In this document: positions 16,727 through 24,339 of the stretch, piece by piece | Layout: the number at the start of each line of letters is the position of its first letter | How positions within the stretch are numbered: the stretch's first letter is position 1 | NCBI GenBank assembly: GCA_002782345.1 | Contig: PFHO01000019.1 | Location: forward strand, 1 to 24,339 | Reading direction: 5' to 3' | Source of the DNA: Candidatus Moranbacteria bacterium CG_4_8_14_3_um_filter_34_16 | Lineage (GTDB): Bacteria; Patescibacteriota; Minisyncoccia; Moranbacterales; UBA2206 | Length of the DNA stretch: 24,339 nt | The notes under the pieces: generated by a model | The model's database searches: none | Told to the model about the DNA's origin: nothing | What the model saw: the letters and a program-made list of their open reading frames with translations, nothing else | Position numbers and translations under genes: made by a program

Positions 16727-17155
16727 ATGTTAAATATTTTAACTGCTAAAAGAAATATTTTTTGGAAAAAAAAATTCCCAAATAGAGAAAGTTTTTGCGT
16801 TTTGCAAAAATCGGATTTTATTTTTAGTAAAAAAACAATTAAAGAACGAGTGTCCGAAGGAAAAGGAAGCGTTAAAATCAATTTTATGGGGATATTTTTC
16901 AGTTTTGTTTTTATGGTGTCTCTTTTGGGAGGAATTTATCTTTATCAAGTGAATGATTTAGTTGGTAAAGGATATCAAATCAAAGAGATTGAGAATAAGT
17001 TGGAACAGCTCAAGAAAGAAAATGAACAAGAAAAAATAAAAGAAGTTGAGCTTAGATCTATGCGAAATATTGAAAAATCAATAGAAAATCTTAATTTAGT
17101 AAGCTCCAATGAAGTTTCATTTTTAGAGATTAATGGTCCGGTGGCGATGAAATAA
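16727..17155 (+). CDS. FtsL-like divisome protein
   Basis: This is a small bitopic membrane protein of 142 residues: a basic cytoplasmic N-terminus of about 50 residues, one transmembrane helix (about 54-74, 'GIFFSFVFMVSLLGGIYLY'), and an extracytoplasmic coiled-coil-like stretch ('IKEIENKLEQLKKENEQEK'). Sequence alone does not identify it, because FtsL is poorly conserved. Its architecture and position between rsmH and ftsI are those of ftsL, which recruits and activates the septal synthase FtsWI with FtsB/DivIC. A later internal methionine (MGIFF, near 16886) would remove the cytoplasmic part. Translation may be governed by the start-abutting hairpin. Confidence 0.7.
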   Translation: MLNILTAKRNIFWKKKFPNRESFCVLQKSDFIFSKKTIKERVSEGKGSVKINFMGIFFSFVFMVSLLGGIYLYQVNDLVGKGYQIKEIENKLEQLKKENEQEKIKEVELRSMRNIEKSIENLNLVSSNEVSFLEINGPVAMK

Positions 17156-17212
17156 AGAAAGGGAAAAAATTAATAAAAAATAGAAAACGCCGGATTTTTT
17201 TAAAAAATATAT

Positions 17213-19135
17213 ATGAAACCGGCAATTTTTTTGCGAAGAGAAAAAGAACAAAATAAGAAAAAAAATTTTTGCGGACGAAAAAAATGTTCTGGCGAAGAAA
17301 GCGGTTTTAACATGCGTCTTTTTGCGTTAATTTTTTTTGTTTTTGCGATAGCGGGAATTATATTTTTTCGTCTTTATGATTTGCAAGTTTTTGCTAGAGA
17401 TTATTATATCGGTTTGGCGGACAATCAACATTACATATTGAAAAATATTTTTCCCAAAAGAGGGGAAATTTTTTTCAAAGATAAAAATAGAAACCAGTCA
17501 TCTTTTCCCGCAGCGATTAACAAAAAATCGCAATTGGTTTATGCGGTTCCTTACGAAGTGGAAAATCTTGTTGGGTCAATAAAAGAAATTGCGCAAAATT
17601 TGTCAATGGAAGAAAATGAGATAAGGGAGAAAATGAAAAATAAAAAGAGTATGTATAGCGTGATAAAAAAAAGAATTTCGCAAGAAGAAGCGGAAAAAAT
17701 AGAAAATATGAAAATGAAAGGAATTTATCTGGCGGAAGATATTTTCCGTTATTATCCAGCAGAAGATTTGGCTTCCAATGTATTGGGATTTGTCGGTTGG
17801 AAAGAAAATTCACTGGAGGGAAGATACGGGATTGAATCTTATTTTGAAGATAAATTAAGAGGAACACAGGGAAAAATTTCTCACAAAAAAGACAATTCCG
17901 GCAGTTGGATTCCTTTTGAAGATAAAGAAATAACCTTAGCTCAAGATGGCGATGATTTGTTTTTAACGATAGATCATATTATCCAGTATGAAACGGAAAA
18001 AATTTTGGCGGGAGCGGTTGAAAAATTTGGAGCGGAAAGAGGTTTGGTTATAGTTATGAATCCCAAAAACGGTCAAATTATTTCTTTAGCCAATTATCCT
18101 TCTTTCAATCCCAACGAATACGGCAAAGTTGAAAATATGGAAAATTTCAAAAATTTGGTGGGAGAAGCTTATGAATGCGGAAGTGTTTTTAAAGGTATAA
18201 CTTTAGCGTCGGCTATTGACAACGGAAAGATAAATCCGGAAACTACTTATGTTGATACTGGAACAGTCAATATCTCCGGATATAATATCAAAAATTCCGA
18301 TTTGAAAGCTTATGGATTGCAGACAATGACGCAAGTTTTAGAAAAATCTCTCAATACCGGTTCCATCTATGCGGAAAAAGTTTTAGGCAACAAGAATTTT
18401 TCCGATTATATAAAAAGATTTGGTTTTGGAGAAAAAACCGGGCTGGAACTTCCGGGAGAAAATTCCGGCAACTTGTCAAATTTGGAGAATCTCAAAAAAG
18501 ATATTCAGTTTTTTACCGCTTCTTTTGGGCAAGGGACAACAGTTACTCCCATTCAACTTATTTCGGCTTACAGTGCTATTGCTAATGGAGGAATGCTTTT
18601 TAAACCTCAAATAGTAGAAAAAATTTCTCATAAGAACGGAACGGAGGAACCGTTGCAACCGCAAGAAATAAGAAAAGTTATTTCACAAAATACCGCCAAT
18701 CAAATTTCTCAAATGTTGCAAAGCGTAGTTGAAAAGGGGCATGGAAAAAGAGCCGGAGTGCCGGGATATAAAGTGGCGGGAAAAACCGGGACAGCTCAGG
18801 TGGCGAGCGGAACTCAAAAAGGTTATGAAGAAGGAGCAAGTATTGGAAGTTTTGTCGGATTTGCTCCGGTTGACAATCCGCAATTTTCAATTTTGGTGCG
18901 TTTAGATAATCCGAAAAATGTTGAATGGGCGGAATCTAGCGCGGCTCCGGTTTTTGGCGAATTGATGAAATTTCTGTTAAGCTATGAAAACATTGAACCA
19001 ACGGAAAAATATGTTCAAAACGATTTGGACAATTTTGAAAAATTGCATGATTTGAAAAAATATTTTGCCGAATTTGAAAAAGAAAAGAAAAAAGAAGAAA
19101 AGAAAAAAGAAGATAATCAAAATAAGGAAAATTAA
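17213..19135 (+). CDS. ftsI: Class B penicillin-binding protein, FtsI/PBP2-type septal transpeptidase
   Basis: This enzyme cross-links septal peptidoglycan with FtsW. The 640 residues start with a basic cytoplasmic tail, a transmembrane helix (about 35-56) and the dimerisation/pedestal domain ('FPKRGEIFFKDKN', 'YPAEDLASNVLGFVG', 'GRYGIESYFEDKLRG'). The transpeptidase domain has all three motifs: S324-V-F-K327, S379-L-N381 and K524-T-G-T527. The residue before the catalytic GS is Cys (ECGSVFK), where Pro (EPGSVFK) is common. No PASTA domains are present. The C-terminus is a Lys/Glu-rich tail of about 20 residues of unknown use. The stop is separated from the murF ATG by one base. A GCCGG/CCGGC pair (17189-17193, 17219-17223) could fold around the start codon. 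Confidence 0.93.
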   Translation: MKPAIFLRREKEQNKKKNFCGRKKCSGEESGFNMRLFALIFFVFAIAGIIFFRLYDLQVFARDYYIGLADNQHYILKNIFPKRGEIFFKDKNRNQSSFPAAINKKSQLVYAVPYEVENLVGSIKEIAQNLSMEENEIREKMKNKKSMYSVIKKRISQEEAEKIENMKMKGIYLAEDIFRYYPAEDLASNVLGFVGWKENSLEGRYGIESYFEDKLRGTQGKISHKKDNSGSWIPFEDKEITLAQDGDDLFLTIDHIIQYETEKILAGAVEKFGAERGLVIVMNPKNGQIISLANYPSFNPNEYGKVENMENFKNLVGEAYECGSVFKGITLASAIDNGKINPETTYVDTGTVNISGYNIKNSDLKAYGLQTMTQVLEKSLNTGSIYAEKVLGNKNFSDYIKRFGFGEKTGLELPGENSGNLSNLENLKKDIQFFTASFGQGTTVTPIQLISAYSAIANGGMLFKPQIVEKISHKNGTEEPLQPQEIRKVISQNTANQISQMLQSVVEKGHGKRAGVPGYKVAGKTGTAQVASGTQKGYEEGASIGSFVGFAPVDNPQFSILVRLDNPKNVEWAESSAAPVFGELMKFLLSYENIEPTEKYVQNDLDNFEKLHDLKKYFAEFEKEKKKEEKKKEDNQNKEN

Positions 19136-19136
19136 A

Positions 19137-20471
19137 ATGGAAAAAAAAGAAAATCAAAAATCGTTAAAAATAATTTTTTTGGAAAAAACTTTGCGTTTTA
19201 TGGCGCGAGCGGTTTTAAAAAAATATAAACCGAAAATAGTCGGCATTACTGGATCGGTAGGGAAAAGTTCTTCTAAAGAAGCGATTTTTTCCGTTTTGAC
19301 GGAACATTTCAATGTGAGAAAAAATGAAAAAAATTACAATAATGAAATAGGTTTGCCTCTTTCCATAATCGGATCTTTGGCAGGCGGACGATCGGTCGGA
19401 AAATGGTTAAAAGTTTTGACGCGTTGGATTGGAATTATTGTTTTTCCCGTAAAATATCCAGAAATTTTGATTTTGGAAATGGGAGCGGACCGACCGGGAG
19501 ATATCAAATATCTGACGGAGTTTATAAAATGTCAAATAGCTGTCGTTACGGATATTTCGGGAAGCCATTTGGAATATTTCAAAACTTTAAACGGAATCGC
19601 CAAAGAAAAGCTTTCTTTGGTTGAAAACATTTCTTCTGATGGTTCAGTTGCTGTTAATATTGACAATCCTTACATATTCAAATTTTGCAATCATCCGAAA
19701 AATAAAGAAAAGAAATTTGTTACTTTTGGTTTTAGTCCTGAAGCGGAAGCACGGGCGACGGATATTTTTTATAATTATAACGGACAAGGGACGGAAGGAA
19801 TAAAAGGTTTAAGTTTTAAACTTAATCACAAAGGAACAACAATCCCGGTGAGACTCAATGGAGTTTTAGCTAGACATAGCATCTATGCGGCTTTGAGTGC
19901 GATTTCAGTCGGAATTGTTTTGGGAATAAACTTAGTAGAGATTGCGAAATCATTGGAAAATTTTTCTTTGCCTCCTGGAAGAATGACTTTGATTTCGGGG
20001 ATAAAAAACAGTTTTATTATTGATGACACTTACAATGCCTCTCCCGTTTCAACTTTGGCGGCTTTTCAAGCTTTTAAAGAAATTAAAGCAACAAGAAAAA
20101 TAGCGGTTTTGGGAGATATGCTGGAATTGGGATTAGATACGGAAGAAGGGCATAAAAAAGTGGCACAGGAGTTTCTTGATATAAAAGGAGATATATTTTT
20201 TGCAGTAGGTCAAAGAATGAAAATGGGAGCTTTCGGCGTTTTTTCTCAAGAGGAAAATCAGGAAAAGATATTTTTCTTTTCTGATGTTTTTTCCGCCGGA
20301 AAAAAATTACAAGAAATAATCCGTCCTGGAGATTTGATTTTAGTGAAAGGTTCGCAAGGGATGAGAATGGAAAAAGTGGTGGAGGAAGTTATGGCGGAAC
20401 CGATGAAAGCTTCAAAACTTTTATGTCGTCAAGAAATTGCTTGGAAAAAAATTCTGGTAAAAAAAGTTTGA
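19137..20471 (+). CDS. murF: UDP-N-acetylmuramoyl-tripeptide--D-alanyl-D-alanine ligase MurF
   Basis: MurF adds D-Ala-D-Ala to the UDP-MurNAc-tripeptide in the cytoplasm using ATP, the last soluble step of peptidoglycan precursor assembly. The start is ATG 19137, with AAGGA eight bases upstream, giving 444 residues; the frame is open further upstream but overlaps ftsI. Mur ligase features are the P-loop GITGSVGKSSSKE, 'NYNNEIGLPLSIIGSL', 'EMGADRPGDIKYL', the central 'GRMTLISGIKNSFIIDDTYNASP' typical of MurF, and 'IAVLGDMLELG' in the C-terminal domain. The P-loop reads GKSSS where GKTTT/GKTST is usual, a conservative change. It is the last gene of this short dcw cluster; murE and mraY do not follow. 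Confidence 0.92.
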   Translation: MEKKENQKSLKIIFLEKTLRFMARAVLKKYKPKIVGITGSVGKSSSKEAIFSVLTEHFNVRKNEKNYNNEIGLPLSIIGSLAGGRSVGKWLKVLTRWIGIIVFPVKYPEILILEMGADRPGDIKYLTEFIKCQIAVVTDISGSHLEYFKTLNGIAKEKLSLVENISSDGSVAVNIDNPYIFKFCNHPKNKEKKFVTFGFSPEAEARATDIFYNYNGQGTEGIKGLSFKLNHKGTTIPVRLNGVLARHSIYAALSAISVGIVLGINLVEIAKSLENFSLPPGRMTLISGIKNSFIIDDTYNASPVSTLAAFQAFKEIKATRKIAVLGDMLELGLDTEEGHKKVAQEFLDIKGDIFFAVGQRMKMGAFGVFSQEENQEKIFFFSDVFSAGKKLQEIIRPGDLILVKGSQGMRMEKVVEEVMAEPMKASKLLCRQEIAWKKILVKKV

Positions 20472-20780
20472 AAGTAAAATAAAACATTAAGATTTTTTAG
20501 AATTTTTTTAAAAAACTGTATTAAAAAGGGGATTTTTTTGCAAGAAATATAGAAAATTATTTTTTTGCGTTAGCGAAAATAACAGAGAGGGCAGGAAAGA
20601 CAAGGAAAATAGAAAATTTTCTATCGTTAGAACTTACGCACTTGCTTTAAAATTACTAAAGCGTAAAGTGTAAAATTAAATTATCTCCCGCCAGTTTAAT
20701 TGAGATTGAAGCACTTGAGAGAGATTATCATTATTAATTTTTCGTCAAACGCATAAGTCCTAAAAAATAAAGAAAAGATT
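20472..20780. other. Spacer between murF and ispH
   Basis: There is no gene in these 309 bases. The left half is A- and T-rich with a small palindrome AGAAAATTTTCT. The right half is occupied by the inverted-repeat-bounded element at 20627-20763. No convincing promoter for ispH was found. Confidence 0.5.
20627..20763. repeat. Candidate degenerate MITE-like element
   Basis: The 137-base segment is bounded by imperfect 18-base inverted repeats, TTAGAACTTACGCACTTG (20627-20644) and CAAACGCATAAGTCCTAA (20746-20763), matching at 14 of 18 positions. Inside the left end is a 6-bp hairpin GCTTTA/TAAAGC. The left half has a diverged relative at 3945-4010. It encodes nothing. Terminal repeats reading ACTTACGCA are a style seen in some small non-autonomous elements, but the match is degenerate. 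Confidence 0.35.
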
Positions 20781-21638
20781 ATGAAAATTTTTTTGAGCCA
20801 ATATGCCGGTTTTTGTTCGGGAGTGGAAAGAGCCTTTGATATGGTGATGAATTTGGATATGGAAAAAGTCAAAAAACCAGTTTTTATTTTGGGAGCTTTG
20901 GTGCACAATGATGATGTTAATAGGCGGATAAAAGAAAAAGGAATTGCCGAGATCGGCTTAAAAGAATTAAGAAACAGTCTTTTTGGAGAAATTGGAACTT
21001 TGATTATAACTGCGCATGGAGATGGACCGGAAATTTTTGCGTTGGCTAAAGAAAAAGGAATGAATGTTATTGATACAACTTGTCCCAAAGTGATCAAGGT
21101 TCAAAGATTAGCAAAAGCTTTTTCGGAAAGGGGAATGCGGGTGGTGCTTGCGGGAGATAAAAATCATAAAGAAACGCTTGGAATTGACAGCTGGGGAGGA
21201 AAAAAATCGCTGATTGTTTCTTCCCCAGAAGATTTTTCGCGATTGGTTTTTTCGCCTCAAGAAAAAATAGCGGTTTTGTCTCAGACTACTCAAGACAAGA
21301 TTTTTTTTGAAAAAATCTGCCGTAAAATTAAAAAAAATAATCCGTCGGCGATTATTGAAAATACGATTTGTCTTACTAGTCGTAACCGTCAAAAGGAAGT
21401 CAAAAAATTGGCGAAAAAAAATGACGCGGTCGTGGTGATCGGTTCGCCTCATTCTGCCAATTCCAAACGACTTTTTGAAATCGCGCGTCGGATAAATAAA
21501 AAAACATTTTTTGTGGAAAATGTCAATCAAATTGAAAAAAAATGGTTTGAAGGAATTGATGCAGTTGGCGTGATCGCCGGAGCATCCACCCCGGAATGGA
21601 TTATTAAAGAAATATTAGAGAAAATAAAAAAAATGTAA
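20781..21638 (+). CDS. ispH: 4-hydroxy-3-methylbut-2-enyl diphosphate reductase (IspH/LytB)
   Basis: IspH is the [4Fe-4S] enzyme that makes IPP and DMAPP in the last step of the MEP isoprenoid pathway, which supplies undecaprenyl phosphate for cell-wall synthesis. The 285 residues keep the three cluster cysteines: Cys12 (GFCSGVERA), Cys101 (DTTCPKV) and Cys197 (NTICLTSRNRQ). They also keep active-site residues in LVHND, TAHGDGP, NHKETLG (His and Glu), SQTTQ, SANSKR and the GASTPEWI ending. The start is ATG 20781, without a strong ribosome site. It is a lone gene here; no other MEP genes are in the window, so pathway completeness cannot be judged. Nearby murF suggests a shared envelope theme, which is inference. 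Confidence 0.95.
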   Translation: MKIFLSQYAGFCSGVERAFDMVMNLDMEKVKKPVFILGALVHNDDVNRRIKEKGIAEIGLKELRNSLFGEIGTLIITAHGDGPEIFALAKEKGMNVIDTTCPKVIKVQRLAKAFSERGMRVVLAGDKNHKETLGIDSWGGKKSLIVSSPEDFSRLVFSPQEKIAVLSQTTQDKIFFEKICRKIKKNNPSAIIENTICLTSRNRQKEVKKLAKKNDAVVVIGSPHSANSKRLFEIARRINKKTFFVENVNQIEKKWFEGIDAVGVIAGASTPEWIIKEILEKIKKM

Positions 21639-22099
21639 CAATTCTATCGTTTAATAACTCGCGACCGCAATTTTTTTATTTTAGTCAAATACCTCCAAAA
21701 TTTTATTGGCTTGGTCAAAATTAAACCGCGAAAATTGTTTGAAAATTAAGTCTCAAAATCTGAAGAATTTTGTTTTTGACAAAAAAATAATAAGAACATT
21801 TTTCTTAAATGTTTCAGTCTTAAATTGACAGGAAATTAATTTCAAACCCCGTGCTTTATTTTAATGTAAGCACACAATCCTAAATTTATTAAACAATTAG
21901 TTTTAATGATGAGTCTGTGAGTGTTGAATTGGTTTGTCTTGTCTATAAGGGGAAAATAAGGTATAAAAGAGAAAAGACATAACAAGTGAAAGACATTTTT
22001 TTATTCATATTTTCACTTTTGCAAAGATAAACTTTTGCGAGAATCCATTAAAAAAGCTAAATGAAAATTTTGCATACTAAAAAAAATTAAAAAAAACAA
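21639..22099. other. 461-base spacer before the beta-propeller gene
   Basis: No protein or known RNA is seen. Hairpins include GTGCTT/AAGCAC near 21851-21873 and AAGTGAAA (21984-21991) with TTTCACTT (22011-22018). TTGACA occurs at 21776-21781 and 21825-21830 without properly spaced -10 boxes. The spacer is unusually long for this compact stretch. Confidence 0.45.
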
Positions 22100-22786
22100 A
22101 TGAACAAAAAAAAGTTTTTATTTTTAGGCGCGACAGGATTTCTTTTAGTAGTGATGGCTTTGGTTTATATTTTAGTTTTAAAGATGAATGATAAAGACAA
22201 TAGAATTGGAGAGAAATTGTCCAATATGATTTCTTCAAACAATTCTTCTCCAAAAAACATATCAAAAGAAAAGGCTAAAATTTTGCGTTTCAAATCGGAA
22301 GAAGAATTTGTCAAATATTTGAAAAAATCTTCACAAACAACAAATGGTTATAGCAATTTTTCATTATCCGCGTCGGATCAGGGGAGAGAAACTTGGCAAG
22401 AGTCTCCGAAAAGTTTTTCTAACCCGATACCAGAGGGTCTTTCAGCAAATGTTGCAAACACTTCTATTGAACCAGATAGATTTTCTCAAACCAATGTTCA
22501 AGTGAGCGGAATTGATGAACCGGATATTTTAAAAACCGACGGAAAGCAAGCCTTTTATTCACCCAAAATTACTTATTTTCCTGATATATATTATTCTGAA
22601 GGATCAACAGGAAATTCCCCAAATCTTAAAAATCCTCCCAATGGCGAACATAGGAATATGCCCAATCCAAATTATTATAAAAACAAAGAAGCGATTTTAA
22701 ATTTGAATGTTTTTCCTTTGGAAAATTTGGGAATTGTCGGAGAGATTGAAAATAAAGGGAAAATGCTTTTGAAAAAAATATCCTGA
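22100..22786 (+). CDS. Membrane-anchored beta-propeller protein, N-terminal fragment (frameshifted)
   Basis: The 228 residues begin with a lysine-rich start and one hydrophobic segment (about 7-27), a signal anchor that places the rest outside the cell. A Ser/Asn-rich linker follows, then 'FKSEEEFVKYLKK' and the hallmark 'SQTNVQVSGIDEPDILKTDGK' (about 130-150) of secreted proteins with a C-terminal beta-propeller (Beta_propel family, COG4880 type). The frame runs 'IVGEIENKGKMLLKK' and stops at TGA 22784-22786, just after a T4-G-A7 tract. The rest of the family domain continues in the -1 frame (22789-24192). The function of the family is unknown. Either one base has been lost here by mutation or assembly error, or ribosomes shift frame. 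Confidence 0.8.
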   Translation: MNKKKFLFLGATGFLLVVMALVYILVLKMNDKDNRIGEKLSNMISSNNSSPKNISKEKAKILRFKSEEEFVKYLKKSSQTTNGYSNFSLSASDQGRETWQESPKSFSNPIPEGLSANVANTSIEPDRFSQTNVQVSGIDEPDILKTDGKQAFYSPKITYFPDIYYSEGSTGNSPNLKNPPNGEHRNMPNPNYYKNKEAILNLNVFPLENLGIVGEIENKGKMLLKKIS

Positions 22787-22788
22787 CT

Positions 22789-24192
22789 GTGCTGACAAAT
22801 GACGGAAAAATTTATGGTTATGATGTTTCTAACGCCAATTCTTCGGAAAAAAAATGGACTGTAGAATTGGGCAAAAGATCCAATTTAATTTCTTCCAGAG
22901 ATATGGCTGGCAAAATGTATTTGGTGGTTTTTTCTTATATTCAAAATCGTCAAAAACCTTGTCCAATTCAACCTTTAAAAATAAATAATCAGGATATTTC
23001 TTTCAATTGCGAGGATATTTCGTATATTGATAAAGAAGTAGATGTGAATGGAATTTTTCAAATAATGCAATTTGATCCTCAGACTGGAACGATAGAAAAA
23101 AAGATTGCTTTGACGGGAAGTTATCAATATGAAGAAAATCTTTATATGTCGCCAAACGCGATATATTTGAGCTACGGAGAAAATATGAGTCAATTTGATT
23201 TAATATCGGGTTTTGCCAAAGAAAATGGCGATCTTTTTTCTGTTGAAGCCAAAGAAAGATTGGAAAAACTGGCGAATTATGATATCAGTCAAGAAGCTAA
23301 AACGATTGAGGTGGAAAAAATAATGGAAGAAAATTTCAACCCATTGTCTTTTGACGATGACGCGAGAAAAAGACAAAAAAACGAGATTGAAAACAGAATG
23401 AAAGATTATCTATCCAAGCATAAAAGAGATTCTGTAAAAACAGGAATAGTAAAAATTTCCACAAAAAATTTGACTATTGAGTCAAATGGAGTGATTCCAG
23501 GGAGAATCTTAAACCAATTTTCTCTTGATGAATATAAAGGTTATTTGCGAGTGGCGACGACTGTTGGAGAAAATGTTTGGTCTTCGGCGGAAAATGAAAA
23601 TGATATCTATATTTTGGATAAAAAAATGGATATTTCCGGAAAAATTCAAGGGTTGGGAATGGATGAGAAAATTTATTCGGCTCGTTTTGTCGGAGATAAA
23701 GGTTATCTAGTAACTTTCAAACAAACTGATCCGTTTTTTGTGTTTGATCTTTCCAATTCCCAAAGCCCGCGCATGGCAGGAGAATTGAAAATTCCCGGTT
23801 ATTCTTCTTACCTTCATCCGATAAGTTCAAATTTAGTGTTGGGAATTGGGGAGGAAAATAATCAAGTGAAAATTTCTCTTTTTGATGTAAGCGATTCATC
23901 CAAACCGTTTGAAAAGGATAAATATATTTTGAAAGAATACTGGTCGGAAATTGCCAGCACCCATCATGCTTTTTTAATTGATGAAAAAAATAAAGTGTTT
24001 TTTTTGCCGGGTGGAACCGGAGGATATGTTTTTGGGTATGAAAATGACAAATTAACGCTAAAAAAAGCCTTAGATGAAAGAAATATTGAAAGAGCTCTTT
24101 ATATCAACGACTATCTATATATTTTTGGCAGTGAAGGGGTGGTGGTTTTAGATGAAAAAAATTGGGAAAAAGTCAAAGAATTGGATTTTTAA
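22789..24192 (+). CDS. Beta-propeller protein, C-terminal part (-1 frame of the preceding fragment)
   Basis: The listed start is GTG 22789, but this frame is open from 22756. Its upstream residues 'KNILTV' join naturally to 'LTNDGKIYGYDVSN', so it is the continuation of the 22100 gene rather than an independent one. The 467 residues hold the propeller: repeated strands such as 'GIFQIMQFDPQTGTIEKKIALTG', 'NDIYILDKKMDISGKIQGLG', 'ARFVGDKGYLVTFKQTDPFFVFDLSN' and 'HHAFLIDEKNKVFFLPGGTGGYVFGYE', ending 'GVVVLDEKNWEKVKELDF'. It has no signal sequence of its own and so could not be exported alone. With the upstream part the protein would be about 697 residues, a usual length for the family. Confidence 0.8.
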   Translation: MLTNDGKIYGYDVSNANSSEKKWTVELGKRSNLISSRDMAGKMYLVVFSYIQNRQKPCPIQPLKINNQDISFNCEDISYIDKEVDVNGIFQIMQFDPQTGTIEKKIALTGSYQYEENLYMSPNAIYLSYGENMSQFDLISGFAKENGDLFSVEAKERLEKLANYDISQEAKTIEVEKIMEENFNPLSFDDDARKRQKNEIENRMKDYLSKHKRDSVKTGIVKISTKNLTIESNGVIPGRILNQFSLDEYKGYLRVATTVGENVWSSAENENDIYILDKKMDISGKIQGLGMDEKIYSARFVGDKGYLVTFKQTDPFFVFDLSNSQSPRMAGELKIPGYSSYLHPISSNLVLGIGEENNQVKISLFDVSDSSKPFEKDKYILKEYWSEIASTHHAFLIDEKNKVFFLPGGTGGYVFGYENDKLTLKKALDERNIERALYINDYLYIFGSEGVVVLDEKNWEKVKELDF

Positions 24193-24223
24193 AAATTGGG
24201 AAATGATTTTGTTTTTGAATTTT

Positions 24224-24260
24224 AACTCAAAAATTCAAGAAGAGTTGCTTTTTTTGAGTT
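24224..24260 (+). terminator. Possible terminator after the beta-propeller gene
   Basis: AACTCAAAAA (24224-24233) pairs perfectly with TTTTTGAGTT (24251-24260), 32 bases after the stop. The loop is 17 bases and no T tail follows, so it may be only a stabilising 3' hairpin. Confidence 0.3.
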
Positions 24261-24320
24261 ATTTTGGTAATCTTGAAGTGAACTAAAATTGAAAAAAATA
24301 AGTAACTAAAAATAAAAAAA

Positions 24321-24339
24321 ATGGAAAAGATTATCATTG
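24321..24339 (+). CDS. Start of a truncated downstream gene
   Basis: ATG 24321 opens a frame reading MEKIII to the window edge. Too little is present for identification. No clear ribosome site precedes it, as for several other genes here. Confidence 0.3.

Noticed and set aside
19065..19136. Upstream ATG 19065 for murF overlapping ftsI
   Set aside because: It would add a 24-residue poly-Lys/Arg leader read from the ftsI tail in another frame; ATG 19137 has a proper ribosome site.

Overview
The window looks like a piece of the chromosome of a low-GC bacterium, probably a member of the Candidate Phyla Radiation (Patescibacteria, Parcubacteria-like). This is an inference from gene content and style: strong A+T bias, compact housekeeping genes, a 23S rRNA swollen by several helix-tip insertions, a shortened division/cell-wall cluster, and rRNA genes separated from 16S. 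The standard code fits, because TGA ends several genes. No 16S rRNA is present, so the lineage cannot be confirmed from this window.

Layout. Positions 27-1220 carry rplK and rplA (ribosomal stalk base and L1 stalk), closed by an intrinsic terminator. A consensus promoter then drives a MacB/LolD-type ABC ATPase with an unusual 200-residue C-terminal extension and its FtsX/MacB-type permease (1360-3929). On the opposite strand, 7414-4088, lie clpC and a comF-type phosphoribosyltransferase as a two-gene unit. A 1.1 kb control region follows. It holds a perfect 4 x 12 bp tandem array of a small palindrome plus a fifth copy, a near-consensus promoter, a strong terminator hairpin with a competing upstream pairing partner, and several leader hairpins. 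After it come 23S rRNA (about 8492-12405) and 5S rRNA (about 12687-12861), with no 16S upstream.

The 23S gene is about 3.9 kb and carries seven insertions totalling about 900 nt. Each sits at the tip of a peripheral helix and is closed by a long stem. Most are A+T-rich palindromic repeats of related sequence. A relative of the same repeat fills the mraZ-rsmH spacer. The 5S gene also carries an insertion that turns one arm into a long hairpin, giving about 175 nt instead of about 120.

Downstream is typA (13211-15001), then a dcw cluster: mraZ behind a promoter with three 10-bp-spaced MraZ boxes, rsmH, an ftsL-like gene, a class B penicillin-binding protein (ftsI) and murF. It makes septal peptidoglycan and is probably autoregulated by MraZ. 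murE, mraY and the rest are not here. ispH follows after a 309-bp spacer that contains a degenerate inverted-repeat element. The window ends with a membrane-anchored beta-propeller protein split by a -1 frameshift at a T4-G-A7 tract, and the first codons of another gene.

The strongest candidates for something new are the multi-site invasion of rRNA (23S and 5S) by a dispersed palindromic repeat, and the palindrome array plus terminator/antiterminator-like leader controlling an orphan 23S-5S unit.
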